A DNA stretch of 11,190 nucleotides from Alphaproteobacteria bacterium (lineage in GTDB: Bacteria; Pseudomonadota; Alphaproteobacteria; Micavibrionales; CSBR16-224), in assembly GCA_007116755.1 (NCBI GenBank), contig SKHU01000242.1, positions 1 through 11,190 on the forward strand, given 5' to 3'. This document shows positions 1-6,098 of this stretch, one piece after another; the stretch's first letter is position 1; every line of letters starts with the position of its first letter. Below the pieces are notes generated by a model that ran no database searches, was not told the DNA's origin, and worked only from the letters and a program-made list of their open reading frames with translations. The translations under genes were made by a program, and so were the position numbers.

Positions 1-45
1 AAAAGGTAGCTTCTTTATACAAAATCAAAAAGTAGCGACCCATCC

Positions 46-750
46 ATGGCAAAGAAAAAAAATATATTCAATATTTTCAGCAGCATCAACAGCCGCGATG
101 AAAACGGCCGTACGGAGCTCTACAAAGCCGCCAAAGACGGAAATCTGCAAAAGGTCAAATCCTATCTGAAAAGCGGTGCCGATCCCGATATTCCGAATTA
201 TCAGGGGCTGACGCCGCTGCATCAGGCCGCCTATTGGGGCGAGGTCGAAATCGTCAAGGAGCTTTTGAATGCCGGCGCAAATCCAAGTGCCGATAACGGC
301 AAGGGCTGGACACCGCTGCACAGCGCGGCGCTGGCCGCCGGACTCGACCGGAGATCGGATGTCATCAAACTGCTGATGGAACACGGGGCAGATTGCAAGG
401 CCGAAGACACGCATGGCTGGTCGCCGCAGGATTATATGAAACTTTGGGTCAAGCACGACCAGAGCAATCTTCAGAAAATCCGCAAAGCCGTCAATGATGA
501 CGGCTTTCTGGACAATACGCAGCAGCCCGATATGGATAAGCTGGGTATGAAAAAGACCGGCGGTAAAGATAAAAACAAAGGTAAAGATAAAGACGGAAAA
601 CTGCCGCCGCCGCATGCGGCCGATTCCGGTGTTGCCGCCCGCGAGGAAGAGGAAATCGCCGAATTGCTGCGCCGCATCGAAGAGAGAAACGCCAAATCTG
701 CCGCGCCGAAACCTGCGGAAAAGAAACCTCCCGCCAATCCCCGCCCTTAA
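46..750 (+). CDS. Ankyrin-repeat protein with a charged low-complexity tail
   Basis: This 234-residue protein probably mediates protein-protein contacts; no enzymatic domain is visible. About three to four ankyrin repeats occupy residues 18-150. They are seen as GRTELYKAAKDGNLQKV (21-37), GLTPLHQAAYWGEVEIV (54-70), GWTPLHSAAL (87-96) followed by a longer variant repeat, and a degenerate GWSPQDY (124-130). The xTPLHxAA signature is clear in repeats two and three. Residues 168-187 are a Gly/Lys/Asp-rich stretch, 199-216 are charged and may form a short coiled coil, and 217-234 are Lys/Pro/Ala-rich. There is no signal peptide or membrane segment, so it is likely cytoplasmic unless delivered by a secretion system. 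The ATG at 46 starts a sensible MAKKK N-terminus, but no good Shine-Dalgarno precedes it. The gene converges on guaC with a 28-bp gap. The family assignment is firm; the role is unknown. Confidence 0.9.
   Translation: MAKKKNIFNIFSSINSRDENGRTELYKAAKDGNLQKVKSYLKSGADPDIPNYQGLTPLHQAAYWGEVEIVKELLNAGANPSADNGKGWTPLHSAALAAGLDRRSDVIKLLMEHGADCKAEDTHGWSPQDYMKLWVKHDQSNLQKIRKAVNDDGFLDNTQQPDMDKLGMKKTGGKDKNKGKDKDGKLPPPHAADSGVAAREEEEIAELLRRIEERNAKSAAPKPAEKKPPANPRP
562..597 (+). repeat. 18-bp tandem duplication inside the ankyrin gene
   Basis: Two adjacent 18-bp units, each beginning GGTAAAGATAAA, encode the GKDKNK/GKDKDG stretch. The first 12 bases are identical and the last six differ at three positions. 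It is in frame, so a gain or loss of one unit would change the length of the Lys/Asp linker without breaking the gene. Confidence 0.7.
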
Positions 751-778
751 GGGGTAAAACTCCTAAATTTTAAGCTGT

Positions 779-1789
779 TCAGTTTTTCACGACAAAAGTC
801 GTGCGTTTGGTCAACTCCTTCAGCTTATACGCACCGACATAGGTGCAGGCCGAACGCAGCCCGCCCAGAATTGCCTGCACCGTGTTTTGAACGTCACCGC
901 GATAGGGAATCGAGGCAACACGGCCTTCACTGGCGCGGTGCGGGGCGATGCCGCCGCTGTATTTCTCCATCGCCTCGGCGCTGCTCATCCCGTAATATTC
1001 GATCATGTTGTTGTTTTCCGGCAGGGCTTTGAGCTGTTCGTCCGTCAGACATTCCGTATGGCCGGCCAGCATGCCGCCGAGCATGACAAAATCCGCCCCC
1101 GCGCCAAAGGCTTTGGCGACATCGCCCGATGTGCGGCAGCCGCCATCCGCGCAGAGCAGCCCGCCCAGCCCGTGCGCGGCATCGGCGCATTCGATTGTTG
1201 CGGAAAGCTGCGGATAGCCGACACCTGTGACCGAGCGCGTTTCGCAGACCGATCCCGGCCCGATGCCGATTTTGACAATATCCGCACCGGCGATGACCAG
1301 CGCTTCGGTCATGTCGGGCGTGGCAACGTTTCCGGCCATGATCAGGCAGTCGGGGTGCTGTTCGCGGACGCGCCGGATGAAATTGACGAAAATCTCCGTA
1401 TAGCCGTTGGCGACATCCAGACAGATTTTATTGATACCCTTTGCTTTCAGTGCCGACATCACTTCTTTCATCTGGGAGAGGTCGTCCACCAGACCAAATG
1501 TGACAAAATTGAGATCCGCGGACAGATCGGCGGCTTCAAGTTCTTCAAGCGGGTAGTGTTTGTGGATGGCCGTATAAATTCCGTGTTCAGCGAGCGCTTT
1601 GGCCATTTCCAGCGTGCCGACCGAATCCATATTGGCGGCGATAATCGGGATACCGGTGATTTCAAAACCGGCATGCGGCGTACGGAATGTGCGCATCAGT
1701 TCGACCTCTGCGCGGGTTTCCAGACGCGAGCGCTTCGGGCGGATCAGCACATCGTCAAAATCCAGCTTGCGGTCGTTTTCGATTCTCAT
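779..1789 (-). CDS. guaC: GMP reductase
   Basis: GMP reductase converts GMP to IMP and ammonia with NADPH, allowing guanine nucleotides to be recycled to adenine nucleotides in the cytoplasm. The 336-residue protein is an IMPDH/GMPR-family TIM barrel with no CBS domains. The catalytic loop IGPGSVCETRSVTGVGYPQL contains the nucleophilic cysteine at residue 182. The phosphate-binding segments (CADGG, MLGGML) and the region YYGMSSAEAMEKYSGG match GMP reductase, not IMP dehydrogenase. So does the C-terminal stretch GGLRSACTYVGAYKLKELTK. Length agrees with the E. coli enzyme (about 347). A good Shine-Dalgarno (AAAGGGA) lies seven bases before the ATG. The gene is last in the minus-strand cluster, 22 bp after the antiporter, and is probably co-transcribed with it. 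Confidence 0.96.
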   Translation of the reverse strand: MRIENDRKLDFDDVLIRPKRSRLETRAEVELMRTFRTPHAGFEITGIPIIAANMDSVGTLEMAKALAEHGIYTAIHKHYPLEELEAADLSADLNFVTFGLVDDLSQMKEVMSALKAKGINKICLDVANGYTEIFVNFIRRVREQHPDCLIMAGNVATPDMTEALVIAGADIVKIGIGPGSVCETRSVTGVGYPQLSATIECADAAHGLGGLLCADGGCRTSGDVAKAFGAGADFVMLGGMLAGHTECLTDEQLKALPENNNMIEYYGMSSAEAMEKYSGGIAPHRASEGRVASIPYRGDVQNTVQAILGGLRSACTYVGAYKLKELTKRTTFVVKN

Positions 1790-1811
1790 TTTTTATCCCT
1801 TTCGTTTTTTA

Positions 1812-2795
1812 TCACGCGGCGGTCGGCAGCGTGCTGAGGTAAAGCAGATAGAGGTAAATAAAATATCCGCTCAGCATTAATCCGCCTTCAAGCCTTGAAA
1901 TTTTCATACGCGTCAAGGCAAAGAGCGTCAGCACAAGCGTGGCCAGCACCATCACCCATAAATCGAATGTCATAATTTCCGACGGAACCGGCATCGGGCT
2001 GACCATGGCTGTGACACCAAGAACGCCGAGAATATTATAGATATTGCTGCCCAGAATATTGCCCAGAGAAAGATCGCTGTGGTTGCGCAGCCCCGCGATA
2101 ATGGCCGTGGCCAGTTCGGGCAGGGATGTGCCGATGGCGACAATAGTCAGGCCGATGACGGTTTCGGAAACCCCCGCTTTTTCCGCAAGGGCGATTGCGC
2201 CCATAACCAGCAATTTTGCACCGAGAATGGTTGTGGCGATACCGGCAACGGTCAGCATCGTTGCGATCGGCAGGGTGATCGGCCTGTTCAGGAATGTTTG
2301 AATTTCCTCCAGCTCTTCAAGAATATCGGCACTGCCGGTTGCCTGATATTTCCTTTTTTCCGCCAAATACATATAGGCGATATAGCCGAGCAGCAGTGCG
2401 ACGAAGGCTGCGCCGAGCATAAAACCGACAGAGCCGAGGAAAAGCGCGGCCGCAACCAGAAGAACCGTGCTGATCGCAACAAAAGAACCGTCGCGCTTGA
2501 ATTCGGCCAGCGGTGTCATGATAGGAACCATCAACGCACCGGTGCCGGCAACCAGCAGGATATTTGCGGTGTTGCTGCCGACAACGTTGCCGAAGGCAAG
2601 ATTGGACGATCCTTGCAGTGCTGCGGTAATGCAGGTAACAAGTTCGGGGATCGATGTGCCGAATCCGACCAGTACGATACCGATGACCAGCGGCGGCAGC
2701 TGCATTTTTTTTGCCATCGCCACAGCGCCTTTGACAAGCGACTCGCCGCCAAGCAGCAGCAAAATAAAACCGGCAAGTATCAAAAACCATTCCAT
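1812..2795 (-). CDS. Na+/Ca2+ exchanger-family antiporter (YrbG/CaxA-like)
   Basis: This is a 327-residue integral inner-membrane protein of the calcium/cation antiporter superfamily. It is expected to exchange Ca2+ for Na+ or H+. The two inverted halves each carry the family's alpha-repeat. The first has GFGTSIPELVT (44-54) and GNVVGSNTANIL (69-80). The second has IGTSLPELATA (221-231) and GNILGSNIYNIL (245-256). The paired acidic residues in PEL (Glu51 and Glu227) are the expected ion ligands. About ten hydrophobic segments are visible, and a charged cytoplasmic loop around residues 145-172 separates the halves. It starts six bases after the exonuclease stop and precedes guaC by 22 bp, so it is probably an operon member. 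The exact ion specificity cannot be read from the sequence. Confidence 0.93.
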   Translation of the reverse strand: MEWFLILAGFILLLLGGESLVKGAVAMAKKMQLPPLVIGIVLVGFGTSIPELVTCITAALQGSSNLAFGNVVGSNTANILLVAGTGALMVPIMTPLAEFKRDGSFVAISTVLLVAAALFLGSVGFMLGAAFVALLLGYIAYMYLAEKRKYQATGSADILEELEEIQTFLNRPITLPIATMLTVAGIATTILGAKLLVMGAIALAEKAGVSETVIGLTIVAIGTSLPELATAIIAGLRNHSDLSLGNILGSNIYNILGVLGVTAMVSPMPVPSEIMTFDLWVMVLATLVLTLFALTRMKISRLEGGLMLSGYFIYLYLLYLSTLPTAA

Positions 2796-2801
2796 GAGAC
2801 G

Positions 2802-3362
2802 TCAGGCTACCTTTATTTTTTTGTTTTTGTGAAGAGCCAAAAGCGCCTGCGAGAGGGAATCGACATCATGCAGCGCATTATGCACGTGCCCGTCAAGGCG
2901 GATTCCAAAAGCTTGTGCGATTGTGCCGCTTGTATAATTGCGCACATCGATCCCGCTGTTTTTGAAATAGATGCGTGCGTCCAGAAACAGACAGCGCAGG
3001 TCATAATCAATTCCGTTCAGGTCGCAGCCTTCCTGCAGGATTACGGCATCCGTACCGTAAGAGAAGCAGGGCAGGGTGCCTGCGAATTTTTTAAAAGCCT
3101 CATAAGCCTCGGCAAAGGCAATGCCGTCCCGCTCAATCTGATCCTGTGTGATGTGCGTCAGCCCGGTAAAACACTCGGACAGTTCGGGGTTGCGCACAGG
3201 ACGGACAAATATATTTATCTCGTCCAGCATTTCTCCGCCGTTGAAATCTATTTTTCGCGCGGCGAGTTGCACCAGTTCGCGGTACTCGCCGTCGCCCGAC
3301 CAGTCGCGCTCCATTGCGCCGTCCCATGTCGTATATTCCGTATCCCAAACAACAGCCTGCAT
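2802..3362 (-). CDS. DEDDh-family 3'-5' exonuclease
   Basis: This is an RNase H-fold exonuclease of the DEDDh class (DnaQ/ERI-1/KapD-like), expected to remove 3' nucleotides from RNA or DNA using two metal ions. With the chosen start the protein has 186 residues. Motif I is VVWDTEYT (Asp7, Glu9). The motif II aspartate is in SYGTDAVIL (Asp105). Motif III is HNALHD (His161 and Asp166, the HxAxxD pattern). An upstream in-frame TTG at 3371 would overlap the fdxA stop. I prefer the ATG at 3362 because an AAGGAG Shine-Dalgarno inside the 3' end of fdxA lies about ten bases before it and directly abuts the TTG. It sits between fdxA (5-bp gap) and the antiporter (6-bp gap), so translational coupling is likely. 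The substrate is unknown. Confidence 0.88.
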   Translation of the reverse strand: MQAVVWDTEYTTWDGAMERDWSGDGEYRELVQLAARKIDFNGGEMLDEINIFVRPVRNPELSECFTGLTHITQDQIERDGIAFAEAYEAFKKFAGTLPCFSYGTDAVILQEGCDLNGIDYDLRCLFLDARIYFKNSGIDVRNYTSGTIAQAFGIRLDGHVHNALHDVDSLSQALLALHKNKKIKVA

Positions 3363-3367
3363 AGGGA

Positions 3368-3706
3368 TCAATCTCCTTCACCGGGTTCGGGGCTGAAATA
3401 TTTTTGCAACTTGTCCGGCGCGTCCTTGTAATCATCGGCATCAGGCAGCGGTTCTTTTGACTGCGTGATATTCGGCCATTTTTCCGCATATTCGCGGTTC
3501 AGTTCCAGAAAATCGGCTGCGCGGTCGTCAATATCGGGAACGATGGCCTCGGCCGGACATTCCGGCTCGCACACACCGCAATCAATGCATTCGTCCGGAT
3601 GGATTACCAGCATGTTTTCCCCTTCATAGAAACAGTCAACGGGGCAGACCTCCACGCAATCGGTATATTTGCATTTAATGCAGGATTCCAGAACCACATA
3701 TGTCAT
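3368..3706 (-). CDS. fdxA: 7Fe ferredoxin (FdxA type)
   Basis: This 112-residue soluble electron carrier holds one [3Fe-4S] and one [4Fe-4S] cluster. Cysteine placement follows Azotobacter ferredoxin I. By that comparison Cys9, Cys17 and Cys50 would bind the 3Fe cluster, and Cys21, Cys40, Cys43 and Cys46 the 4Fe cluster. Cys12 and Cys25 would be the extra non-ligating cysteines. The core CIDCGVCEPECPAEAI and the N-terminus MTYVV are highly characteristic of proteobacterial FdxA. The C-terminal 50 residues are the usual extension, rich in Asp, Glu and Pro. It follows the DHH gene by 59 bp and is coupled to the exonuclease downstream. The redox partner is not indicated by its neighbours. Confidence 0.96.
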   Translation of the reverse strand: MTYVVLESCIKCKYTDCVEVCPVDCFYEGENMLVIHPDECIDCGVCEPECPAEAIVPDIDDRAADFLELNREYAEKWPNITQSKEPLPDADDYKDAPDKLQKYFSPEPGEGD

Positions 3707-3765
3707 TTTACACCCGGCGGCCGTTTGTTTTTTGTTGTTTTGCCGTACAAGCTTATCGATTTTCC

Positions 3766-4698
3766 TTAGTTTTGCGCAAGCTTTTTTACCAGATCATCCT
3801 TGACCTGTTCCGCCTGATCGTTGGCGACCTGGCATGTTCCTGCCGCAATATGGCCGCCGCCGCCGTATTCCAGCATCAGCTTGCCGATATTCGCTCTCGA
3901 GGAACGTTTGATAATCGATTTTCCGACAGCAAAAACGGTATTCTGTTTTTCACGTCCCCACAGGACATGCATGGATACCGTCACATCGGGGAACAGGGCG
4001 TAAATCATGAACCTGTTTCCGGCATAAATCGTTTCTTCGCCGCGCAGATCCAGAACGGCTGTCTCGCCGTAGATCGTGGTGCAGCGTTTGATCTGGTCGG
4101 CGAATTTTGCCGAATGCTCACGGTAAAGCTCGACCCGCTCGGCCACGTCGGGCAGGGACAGAATATCGTCGATTGTCGGCTTTTCAAGACAGTAATCGAT
4201 CAAATCCATCATTAATTGATAGTTTGAAATGCGAAAATTGCGGAACCGGCCAAGACCTGTGCGCGCATCCATAAGATAGCCGAGCAGAATCCAGCCTTGC
4301 GGGTCGAGAATCTCCTCTTCGGTCAGGTCGGCGGCATCGATTTTGTCCACCGCCTTCATCATATCCGGAGAAATATCCGGAAAAGCCTTGCGGCCGCCGT
4401 AATAATCGTAAACGACACGGGCGGCAGACGCCGCATGCGGATCAAGAATATAATTCGGACGTGCGCCGCCGACGCGCTGCAATTCGCTGGCATGATGGTC
4501 AAAGACCAGATGCGCATCAGGGGCGTAGGGCAGGTTGGTGATGATATCGCGCTCCGTTACCTCGATCAGCCCGTCCTGCATGTCTTTGGGATGCACGAAT
4601 AAAATATCATCGACCATATCGAGATATCTTAGCAATACGGCACAGACCAGACCGTCCATATCGCTGCGTGTAATCAGGCGGAACTTGTTTTCTGACAT
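3766..4698 (-). CDS. DHH-family phosphoesterase (exopolyphosphatase/nanoRNase-like)
   Basis: This 310-residue cytoplasmic protein belongs to the DHH/DHHA1 superfamily. Members are Mn2+-dependent phosphoesterases acting on polyphosphate, pAp or very short RNA. The N-terminal metal site is seen as RSDMDG (Asp13, Asp15) and the signature VFDHHAS (Asp67-His68-His69), with further acidic positions around DKIDAADL (118-125). The C-terminal substrate-binding part ends in the glycine-rich GGGGHIAAGTC (279-289). A GGGGAG Shine-Dalgarno lies about 11 bases before the ATG. It is probably first in the five-gene minus-strand cluster. Substrate assignment between nanoRNA, pAp and other phosphodiesters is not possible from the sequence alone. 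Confidence 0.9.
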   Translation of the reverse strand: MSENKFRLITRSDMDGLVCAVLLRYLDMVDDILFVHPKDMQDGLIEVTERDIITNLPYAPDAHLVFDHHASELQRVGGARPNYILDPHAASAARVVYDYYGGRKAFPDISPDMMKAVDKIDAADLTEEEILDPQGWILLGYLMDARTGLGRFRNFRISNYQLMMDLIDYCLEKPTIDDILSLPDVAERVELYREHSAKFADQIKRCTTIYGETAVLDLRGEETIYAGNRFMIYALFPDVTVSMHVLWGREKQNTVFAVGKSIIKRSSRANIGKLMLEYGGGGHIAAGTCQVANDQAEQVKDDLVKKLAQN

Positions 4699-4748
4699 TT
4701 TTTATGCTCCCCGATTCCTTTGTTTTTTAGAAAATCACACCACCCGAT

Positions 4749-4777
4749 ATATTAGGGTCAGGCCTCATAAATAACAA
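4749..4777 (-). promoter_or_regulatory. Candidate sigma-70 promoter of the DHH-fdxA-exonuclease-antiporter-guaC cluster
   Basis: On the minus strand TTGTTA (4777-4772) and TAATAT (4754-4749) are separated by 17 bp. Each hexamer matches the consensus at four of six positions. The predicted start is near 4742, about 44 bases before the DHH start codon. The spacer holds a partly symmetric AGGGTCAGGCCT that could be an operator. This is motif matching only. Confidence 0.4.
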
Positions 4778-4842
4778 GAATTTTACGTACGCTGTATTTC
4801 CGCGCTTTTTAAAGAATGATGACGGAGATTCGCGCCGCCTGC

Positions 4843-4871
4843 TTGACAAGCCGCACCGAAAGCATTATGTT
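4843..4871 (+). promoter_or_regulatory. Candidate sigma-70 promoter of the 5'-nucleotidase-like gene
   Basis: A perfect TTGACA (4843-4848), a 17-bp spacer and TATGTT (4866-4871, four of six) form a well-spaced promoter. The transcript would begin near 4878, about 32 bases before the ATG at 4910. Motif match only, but the perfect -35 makes it one of the better promoters here. Confidence 0.6.
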
Positions 4872-4909
4872 GCGTCAATATGTAATTGCATATTTCAAAG
4901 GAAAAACGC

Positions 4910-5452
4910 ATGGCAAACGACAATCAGAAGAATCCGTCCGGTCTTACAATTTTCATTGATCTTGACGGCGTGCTGTCGGATTTCGATAGCCATGCAAAGG
5001 CGGAAGGCAAGATTAAACCTGATGGCAAAACCGATTACGATGCTCTGGATCATCTCTGGTGGCAGAGTATGCCGGTTTATGAGGGCGCGCGGGAATTTTA
5101 TACGGAACTAAAAAAAATCGGCGAGACAAAATTTTTGACCGCGCCGATGGCCTCACCGGAAAGCCATTACGGCAAGGCGAAATGGATCACGGATTTTGAT
5201 ACTGCGCGCGGCAAATGGATGCTGATGGATATGATTATCTGCCCGTCGCGCGACAAGCATTATCTTTCCGGCCCCGATCGTATTCTGATCGATGACCGTA
5301 TTGAAAATGTGCGCGACTGGGAAAAATCCGGCGGTATCGGTGTTCACCACAAGGGCGATTTCAAGGAAACGCTGAAGGCGCTTGATCTTGCCCTGAAGAA
5401 AGATCAGGTCAGAAAGCGCGAGAAAATGCTGCGCCGAAATTTCGGACGTTAG
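4910..5452 (+). CDS. 5'(3')-deoxyribonucleotidase-like HAD phosphatase
   Basis: This 180-residue HAD-superfamily protein resembles the NT5C family, which dephosphorylates (deoxy)nucleoside monophosphates. HAD motif I is IFIDLDGVLSDF, with nucleophile Asp17 and acid/base Asp19. Motif II is the threonine in FLTAP (Thr77). A lysine in GKAKW (89-92) fits motif III. Motif IV is ILIDDRIENV (Asp128, Asp129). The strongly basic C-terminus (KRKR-like, 167-180) is unusual for the family. The ATG at 4910 is preceded by AAAGGA with suitable spacing; an in-frame TTG at 4886 would place that ribosome site inside the gene and is rejected. It diverges from the DHH gene, which fits a shared nucleotide-turnover theme. 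The substrate is inferred, not shown. Confidence 0.85.
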   Translation: MANDNQKNPSGLTIFIDLDGVLSDFDSHAKAEGKIKPDGKTDYDALDHLWWQSMPVYEGAREFYTELKKIGETKFLTAPMASPESHYGKAKWITDFDTARGKWMLMDMIICPSRDKHYLSGPDRILIDDRIENVRDWEKSGGIGVHHKGDFKETLKALDLALKKDQVRKREKMLRRNFGR

Positions 5453-5468
5453 GGGCAGACCCTAATTT
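5449..5468. terminator. Small hairpin between convergent genes, possible weak bidirectional terminator
   Basis: TTAGGG and CCCTAA form a perfect 6-bp stem around a 5-base loop (5449-5465), followed by only a few T residues. The left arm contains the nucleotidase stop codon (TAG 5450-5452), and the flgC-like stop begins just right of it at 5467-5469. The short stem and T-run make termination uncertain. Confidence 0.4.
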
Positions 5469-5883
5469 ACGCCAGTGTATTCAGAAGTTCTTTTTCGGTC
5501 TCTGCCGCGGTTTTTAGCGCCAGCGCATTGGCTTTATAGGCATTTTTTGTCAGCAGAAGATTGACGATTTCCTTTTCAAGGGAAATTTCCGGCACGGCGA
5601 TCATGCCGTTTTCATCGGCAAAGGGAGAGGACGGGTCGAAAACCAGCGTTGTACCGTTTTCCGCCTGTGTAATCTGTGCCGAAACCCCCGCTCCCGAACC
5701 GCTGCCTGTGACAACGGCTTTTTGTACAGCGCTTAGCGGACGAAAAACTTCCGGCGCGTCCGGCGGCGGGTTTTGCGGTCCGGCCCCTGATGTTGTCAGA
5801 TTTGCGATATTGGCGGCCGAAGACAGCAGACGTTTTTTCTGCGCCTGCATGCCCGACAGGGATATATGTACCGCATCTGTCAT
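5467..5883 (-). CDS. FlgC-like flagellar basal-body rod protein
   Basis: This 138-residue protein has the architecture and length of the proximal rod protein FlgC. The N-terminal helix ISLSGMQAQKKRLLSSAANIAN is the rod/hook-family signature. The C-terminal helix, with EISLEKEIVNLLLTKNAYKA followed by NALALKTAAETEKELLNTL, matches the FlgC C-terminus (the EMVxLLxxxxAYxAN pattern). The middle (residues 30-85) is Pro/Gly/Ser-rich and unlike typical FlgC, so it is a divergent copy. Rod proteins are exported by the flagellar type III apparatus without a signal peptide. It stands alone, with no flgB, fliE or other flagellar gene nearby. An AAAGG Shine-Dalgarno lies about 11 bases before the ATG. It may be a second, specialised rod protein; that is inference. 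Confidence 0.8.
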   Translation of the reverse strand: MTDAVHISLSGMQAQKKRLLSSAANIANLTTSGAGPQNPPPDAPEVFRPLSAVQKAVVTGSGSGAGVSAQITQAENGTTLVFDPSSPFADENGMIAVPEISLEKEIVNLLLTKNAYKANALALKTAAETEKELLNTLA

Positions 5884-5903
5884 TCTTTTCAGCCTTTCTT
5901 GTT

Positions 5904-5917
5904 ATTATATTATTATA
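5904..5917 (-). promoter_or_regulatory. Twin TATAAT -10 elements upstream of the flgC-like gene
   Basis: On the minus strand two perfect TATAAT hexamers lie at 5917-5912 and 5909-5904. Neither has a good TTGACA at 16-18 bp. The -35 zone is instead occupied by the TTAA-N7-TTAA box, as is usual for CtrA-activated promoters. Transcription would begin around 5897-5905, 14 to 22 bases before the start codon. Confidence 0.6.
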
Positions 5918-5928
5918 CGCAAAAAAGT

Positions 5929-5943
5929 TTAAACGGTCTTTAA
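5929..5943. promoter_or_regulatory. Perfect CtrA-type box (TTAA-N7-TTAA)
   Basis: The sequence TTAAACGGTCTTTAA matches the alphaproteobacterial CtrA consensus TTAA-N7-TTAA exactly. Its centre (5936) is about 31 to 39 bp upstream of the starts predicted from the twin TATAAT elements. It therefore overlaps the -35 region of the flgC-like gene, the usual activating position. The motif is symmetric, so it could also influence the rightward gene at 6099, though that is 156 bp away. Binding is inferred from the motif and its context. Confidence 0.65.
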
Positions 5944-6007
5944 CGGTGTCAAGGAGCGGTGTAAAACAGCATCGTAAATTTTTTGTTTTTTGTTTATAGA
6001 CCGTTTA
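5930..6007. repeat. 10-bp inverted repeat pair and CGGTGT direct repeats
   Basis: TAAACGGTCT (5930-5939) is repeated inverted as AGACCGTTTA (5998-6007). CGGTGT occurs three times in direct orientation: 5944, 5957 and 6015, the last just outside the span. The first two are an imperfect 13-bp tandem (10 of 13 identical). A further GTTTAC...GTAAAC inverted pair lies at 6003-6024. These arrangements suggest regulator-binding sites in the 215-bp gap between the divergent flgC-like and 6099 genes. No RNA gene or open frame of interest was seen in this gap. Confidence 0.55.
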
Positions 6008-6098
6008 CCAAACACGGTGTAAACTGGTGCATGAACGGAGAAAAATCCTTGAGAGGTCAGAGGATTTTGTTAATTTTCAAGGAAGTGGTTGAAAAAAG

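Noticed and set aside
25..615. A 196-codon open frame on the minus strand
   Set aside because: It is antisense to the ankyrin repeats; its hydrophobic look comes from reverse-reading Lys/Asp-rich codons.
743..752. CCCTTAAGGG palindrome at the end of the ankyrin gene as a terminator
   Set aside because: It has no loop and no T-run, so it cannot form a normal intrinsic terminator.
887..1837. A 316-codon open frame on the plus strand
   Set aside because: It is antisense to guaC, whose catalytic loop and C-terminus are unmistakable. The antisense translation has no domain signature.
2079..3431. A 450-codon open frame on the plus strand
   Set aside because: It lies antisense to the antiporter, exonuclease and part of fdxA, all of which have clear family motifs. 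Its translation is rich in Cys, Gln, Asn and Arg with no recognisable domain.
4886..4909. TTG start adding eight residues to the nucleotidase-like protein
   Set aside because: The AAAGGA ribosome site falls inside this extension and is correctly spaced for the ATG at 4910.
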